Origin: JBHHZJ01 sp046758005
GTDB taxonomy: Bacteria > Pseudomonadota > Alphaproteobacteria > Kiloniellales > J153
Direction of reading: 5' to 3'
Assembly: GCA_046758005.1 (NCBI GenBank)
Contig: JBHHZJ010000079.1
Span: forward strand, 1 to 16,691
Length of the DNA stretch: 16,691 nt
Shown: positions 14,255 through 16,691 of the stretch, in pieces
How positions within the stretch are numbered: position 1 is the stretch's first letter
How the letters are laid out: each line of letters opens with the position of its first letter
Translations under genes and position numbers: made by a program
The notes under the pieces: generated by a model
Seen by the model: the letters and a program-made list of their open reading frames with translations, nothing else
Databases searched by the model: none
What the model was told of the DNA's origin: nothing

Positions 14255-14362
14255 GTGAACGCGCCGCTCGAAACCGTTCTCAGGGATTACCGCGCCGGCT
14301 GGAAGCAATCTCCGCGCCGCGGCTAAATCGGCTCGTGCTGTTCGGCTCGCGCGGACGGCTCG
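14255..14362 (+). pseudogene. Frameshifted N-terminal remnant of an MNT-type nucleotidyltransferase
   Basis: Starting at GTG 14255 the frame reads VNAPLETVLRDYRAG and then soon stops. Near 14300, shifting the frame gives LEAISAPRLNRLVLFGSRGR, the hallmark start of small nucleotidyltransferase-domain proteins (RLVLFGSRARG..SDID). Read together the two pieces give a continuous N-terminus with one frameshift. The catalytic DxD that should follow the GSR motif is absent, and similarity ends at about 14362. Such proteins act as antitoxins (MntA) with HEPN toxins; no HEPN gene is nearby. The remnant lies in the 179-bp gap upstream of tlyA and marks the start of the accessory region. It cannot be functional as it stands. 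Confidence 0.55.
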
Positions 14363-14412
14363 AGGAAAGTCCGGGACACGCCGGGATACCGTAGGAAACG
14401 AAAGAAAGTCCG

Positions 14413-14817
14413 TCAGGTTTCACGCAGCCAGTTCTCCCGGGGGAGGCCGTTAATCCGGGCGAAGTCGCGTTCGTTGTCGGTGACGATGGTGTAGCCGAGG
14501 GCGGAAACCTGGGCGGCGATGAGCAGATCATTGCCACCGATCGGCTGACCAGCCTGTTCGAGACGGGCACGGAGCAGGCCATAGGCGATGTCGGCAGGTG
14601 CCTCGAAGGGCAGGACCTCAAGGGCGCCGAGCACTGCATCAAGCTGAGCCGTGAGCCGTGGCGACCCCTTCTTGGTGGCCCCGTAACGGAGTTCCGCCGC
14701 AACGATGATACTGGTGCAGACCTGCGCTTCGCCGACCTCGCGAATGCGCTGCGTCACCCGGCCCTGCGGGTTGCGGACGAGGTCGGAGACGATGTTGGTG
14801 TCGAGCAGATAGCGCAT
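14413..14817 (-). CDS. vapC: VapC-family PIN-domain toxin
   Basis: A 134-aa PIN-domain ribonuclease. The four acidic metal ligands are in place: Asp6 (YLLDTNIVSDL), Glu42 (AAELRYGA), Asp97 (IGGNDLLIAAQ) and Asp114 with Asp118 nearby (TDNERDF). VapC toxins cut specific RNAs, often initiator tRNA or the 23S sarcin-ricin loop, and are held inactive by VapB. It looks full-length and active. Its ATG overlaps the last base of the vapB stop codon (TAATG), so the two are translationally coupled. GC content is lower than in the core genes to the left, consistent with horizontal acquisition. Confidence 0.95.
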   Translation of the reverse strand: MRYLLDTNIVSDLVRNPQGRVTQRIREVGEAQVCTSIIVAAELRYGATKKGSPRLTAQLDAVLGALEVLPFEAPADIAYGLLRARLEQAGQPIGGNDLLIAAQVSALGYTIVTDNERDFARINGLPRENWLRET

Positions 14818-15050
14818 TAAAGCTCGGCGGAATCGACAGGCAACTCAGGGATCGCCGGGAACTCCTCGTCGAGCGGCTGAAGCGTCGCCAGCACCGCCAG
14901 CAGGGATTTCGGATGTGTGGGCTCGATGATCAGGCGGTCGCCTTCCTTGCGCATGATGACCTCGTCGCCGGGAAGCTCGAACTCGCGGGGAATCCGCACC
15001 GCCCGGTTCCGACCGTTCTTGAACAGCTTGACGCGTCGTTCAGGGATCAT
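14817..15050 (-). CDS. vapB: VapB-family antitoxin (AbrB/SpoVT fold)
   Basis: A 77-aa protein. The first 45 residues form a swapped-hairpin AbrB-type DNA-binding domain (RRVKLFKNGRNRAVRIPREF, then GDEVIMRKEGDRLIIEP), the VagC/VapB subtype. The acidic, proline-rich tail would wrap around VapC and block its active site. AGGAGG sits 6 bases before the ATG at 15050, which settles the start over in-frame alternatives upstream. It is the first gene of the vapBC operon. Two palindromes immediately upstream are likely binding sites for the VapBC complex, giving autoregulation. Confidence 0.93.
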   Translation of the reverse strand: MIPERRVKLFKNGRNRAVRIPREFELPGDEVIMRKEGDRLIIEPTHPKSLLAVLATLQPLDEEFPAIPELPVDSAEL

Positions 15051-15063
15051 GGCCACCTCCTTA

Positions 15064-15085
15064 GGCATATGCCAGAGCATATGCT
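15064..15085 (-). promoter_or_regulatory. Tandem palindromic operators of vapBC
   Basis: Two perfect 10-bp palindromes, GGCATATGCC (15064-15073) and AGCATATGCT (15076-15085), lie with centres 12 bp apart, just over one helix turn. Both share the core GCATATGC, and TTAG/CTAA flanks extend the overall symmetry. They sit directly upstream of the vapB ribosome site. Pairs of such sites are usual for VapBC-type autorepression. Confidence 0.7.
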
Positions 15086-15113
15086 AAATCGGCTCGGCTG
15101 TCCATTGCGTCAA
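15085..15113 (-). promoter_or_regulatory. Candidate vapBC promoter
   Basis: On the minus strand TTGACG (15113-15108, five of six -35 bases) is followed after 17 bp by GATTTA (15090-15085), a poor -10 box. The -10 region borders the operator palindromes, so bound VapBC would block it. The -35 is convincing, the exact -10 is not. Confidence 0.45.
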
Positions 15114-15187
15114 GCCAATGCGATGCGCCAAGGGGGGGTCGGCGATCTATTCCGGAGTCCTGCACGGCATGTGGGGGGCGCGGACCG

Positions 15188-16501
15188 TCACCGGCCAAGC
15201 TCGTCTGCGAGCGCGTCGATCTGCTCGAACGAGAGCCACTGGAGTTCCATGTCGGGCACCCGCCCACCGTCCAAGAGCGATCTGCGAATGCGCTGGAAAT
15301 GCTCCTCAGAGACGCCTTTTCCCGGTGAGAAACGCGCATCACCCTCAAAAGTACGTTGCTCTAACCGTTCGCGCGCTTCTTCGAGCCGCTTTAGGGCCGC
15401 GCCGTAATCAACGAGCCGCCTCCGCACTTTGAAGCTGTAATGTCGTACGTTTCCCCGAAGCTCGTCTGTCGCCGCGAGTAGTTCCGCTTTCTCGTTTGTA
15501 AGGTTGACGGTCAGGACCACCTGCGTTCCAGCCTCCTGACTGAGAAGAGGGATCAGAAGATTGCGCGCGTCCTCGGGGAGGTACCGCAGGTAAAACGCGA
15601 AGTGAGTGGAGGAATGCTCTTTGTCTGGCCGTTTCGCCCAGTAGCCGAACTCTCCGAAGAAAGCCCTTTCGGGTAACTCGTCGAAGCTGTTCGGTTCGGG
15701 CTCGGCGAACTCGACGGTAACCTCGACACCGTCGTACGGCTTCCCTCTGCCGTTGATGACGCGGCCTTCGCAGGAGATCGAGTGGACGAGGGCGCGCTCG
15801 GCGTGTATCTCGTAGCGGGCTTCAGTCAAAAGGATCGAGATATGGGCGCCATAACCTTCGTCCTGATCGCGCTTGACTTGCAGCACCCGGCCCCGCAGAT
15901 CATCGGTGTAGCGTGTATCGAATATCTCGAAGCCGATCACTGTATCTTCTCGGGGCGCTGAGACGTCGAGGTTCTTCAGACGGATGCGGGATTCCAACTT
16001 TGGCAGCGACTTGCCGGCAAGGGTAACCGTCGCCCACATGATGCGGCAGTGGTTGTCAGCCTCCGCCGCCTGACGGCGGATCGCCTCGAAGGCGTCAGGG
16101 TCCATCTCCATCTTTATCTCGACGGGCTCTGCCTCGACGGCCTCGCCGTCGAGTTCGAACCGTTCCGGCTCGACGCCAGCGGTCACCCAAATCCAGCCGA
16201 ACACATTACCGTCATCCCCCGCAGCACCGAGATTCCCTAACCACTTCGGATCAGGTGGCGAGGAGATATCCACGCGGACGGGCTTGTTGTGGAAGGCAGA
16301 ATCCCCCTCGCCGGACTCGTCGATGTCCCCTGAGGGCCGGCGGTAGGGATCGTCGATGCAGCCAGAAAGAACAAACCGCCGCTTCAGGCCCGCCGTGGCA
16401 TCGTACCAAGTGTGGACGCCGCCGTACCGGAACAGTGCCAGTCTGAGGTCGCAGGTTCTTTGTTCGGATTGCTCTTCAGCCGTTCGCCCGATACTCCCCA
16501 T
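15188..16501 (-). CDS. Unrecognised protein of unknown function (437 aa) in lower-GC accessory DNA
   Basis: I do not recognise a family. The frame is open for 437 codons with sensible protein composition throughout. It appears soluble, acidic and beta-rich in its first two thirds (for example VFGWIWVTAGVEPERFELDG, RIMWATVTLAGKSLPKL, DTVIGFEIFDTRYTDDL and GAHISILLTEARYEIHAER). The last third is charged and helical (VDYGAALKRLEEARERLEQ), probably coiled coil. No catalytic motif, signal peptide or membrane helix is evident. The ATG at 16501 has no good ribosome site; the same frame is open to the window edge without another usable start, so the true N-terminus is uncertain. Base composition is clearly lower in GC: 33 of 60 bases at 15421-15480 are G or C, against 46 of 60 at 12241-12300 in sppA. 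It is 74 bp from the candidate vapBC -35 box. Confidence 0.7.
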   Translation of the reverse strand: MGSIGRTAEEQSEQRTCDLRLALFRYGGVHTWYDATAGLKRRFVLSGCIDDPYRRPSGDIDESGEGDSAFHNKPVRVDISSPPDPKWLGNLGAAGDDGNVFGWIWVTAGVEPERFELDGEAVEAEPVEIKMEMDPDAFEAIRRQAAEADNHCRIMWATVTLAGKSLPKLESRIRLKNLDVSAPREDTVIGFEIFDTRYTDDLRGRVLQVKRDQDEGYGAHISILLTEARYEIHAERALVHSISCEGRVINGRGKPYDGVEVTVEFAEPEPNSFDELPERAFFGEFGYWAKRPDKEHSSTHFAFYLRYLPEDARNLLIPLLSQEAGTQVVLTVNLTNEKAELLAATDELRGNVRHYSFKVRRRLVDYGAALKRLEEARERLEQRTFEGDARFSPGKGVSEEHFQRIRRSLLDGGRVPDMELQWLSFEQIDALADELGR

Positions 16502-16617
16502 ATGAGCGAGCCGTTCGCCCGCCTTTTGGGAGCAAAGTAGGCCAGCGCGTGACCCAAAACAATCACGCCGACGACGGCATAGACTGAGCCGACTACGATC
16601 AGGTCTCGCCCGAGCAA
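16384..16617 (-). CDS. Possible small membrane-segment ORF overlapping the 437-aa gene (doubtful)
   Basis: A 77-codon frame starting with TTG. Its first 30 residues contain a convincing hydrophobic segment (LIVVGSVYAVVGVIVLGHAL) followed by a positive cluster (PKRRA), as in a single-span membrane protein with a cytoplasmic tail. The second half, overlapping the start of the 437-aa frame by 118 bp, has no protein-like pattern. It could be a genuine small membrane protein, the N-terminal anchor of the 437-aa protein joined by a frameshift, or chance. A TAG lies 8 codons upstream in frame, so it does not extend leftward on its transcript. Confidence 0.3.
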   Translation of the reverse strand: MLGRDLIVVGSVYAVVGVIVLGHALAYFAPKRRANGSLIWGVSGERLKSNPNKEPATSDWHCSGTAASTLGTMPRRA

Positions 16618-16691
16618 CGACCTTATCTTTCGTTGGATCTACGCCCTTGCCGGGGACTCCAGCGTTTCCTGGCCGAGCGCATGGAGCGCGG

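Noticed and set aside
14361..14412. A complete RNase P RNA gene
   Set aside because: Only the CR-I-like 14 bases are visible; there are about 50 bases before vapC, far too few for the ~350-base RNA, and no matching CR-V partner was seen.
16618..16691. C-terminal tail of another minus-strand gene (reads ALGQETLESPARA then TAG)
   Set aside because: Protein-like but too short and cut by the window edge; other frames are also open, so no gene can be assigned.
1..16691. CRISPR array, tRNA, rRNA or complete insertion sequence
   Set aside because: No regularly spaced repeats, no cloverleaf with conserved T-loop, and no transposase or integrase frame was found by reading both strands.

Overview
The window is GC-rich DNA with tightly packed housekeeping genes. 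It fits an alphaproteobacterium, most likely in or near the Rhodospirillales. That placement is inferred from gene content, base composition and a 17 kDa-antigen-type lipoprotein; no rRNA or other taxonomic marker is present. About 14.2 kb looks like ordinary core chromosome. The right-hand ~2.4 kb is clearly lower in GC and carries accessory genes.

Left part (1-3676, minus strand): a truncated short-chain dehydrogenase, an unrecognised 126-aa protein, a two-domain universal stress protein, a FieF/YiiP-type cation diffusion facilitator and pyridoxamine-phosphate oxidase (pdxH). A perfect FNR/FixK-type box lies just upstream of the stress-protein gene and suggests low-oxygen control. A plus-strand glycine-zipper lipoprotein diverges from pdxH and ends at a clear intrinsic terminator.

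Middle (4419-11392): a cbpA-cbpM pair (J-domain co-chaperone and its modulator) converges, with a 6-bp overlap, on a YihY-family membrane protein that carries a C-terminal winged-helix-like extension. Divergent from that lie fabI (with a good sigma70-type promoter) and aroC. Next comes a stress/detoxification cluster on the plus strand: a TetR regulator with a candidate operator inside its own promoter, a 53-codon remnant that looks like the start of a DOPA 4,5-dioxygenase, a CxxC carboxymuconolactone decarboxylase/AhpD-like protein, and a Nu/YfcG-like glutathione transferase.

Right part: sppA (67K-type signal peptide peptidase) converges on tlyA (S4-domain rRNA methyltransferase/hemolysin family). 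Between them is a striking element of two adjacent long hairpins. Its edges supply the last base of the sppA stop codon and the last residues and stop codon of tlyA. Beyond tlyA the sequence becomes accessory: a frameshifted remnant of an MNT-type nucleotidyltransferase, a vapBC toxin-antitoxin operon with two palindromic operator-like sites, and a 437-codon gene that I do not recognise, overlapped at its 5' end by a short membrane-segment frame.

I see no CRISPR array, tRNA, rRNA, complete insertion sequence or defence system I can name. The best candidates for something undescribed are the double-hairpin element and the unrecognised 437-aa protein.
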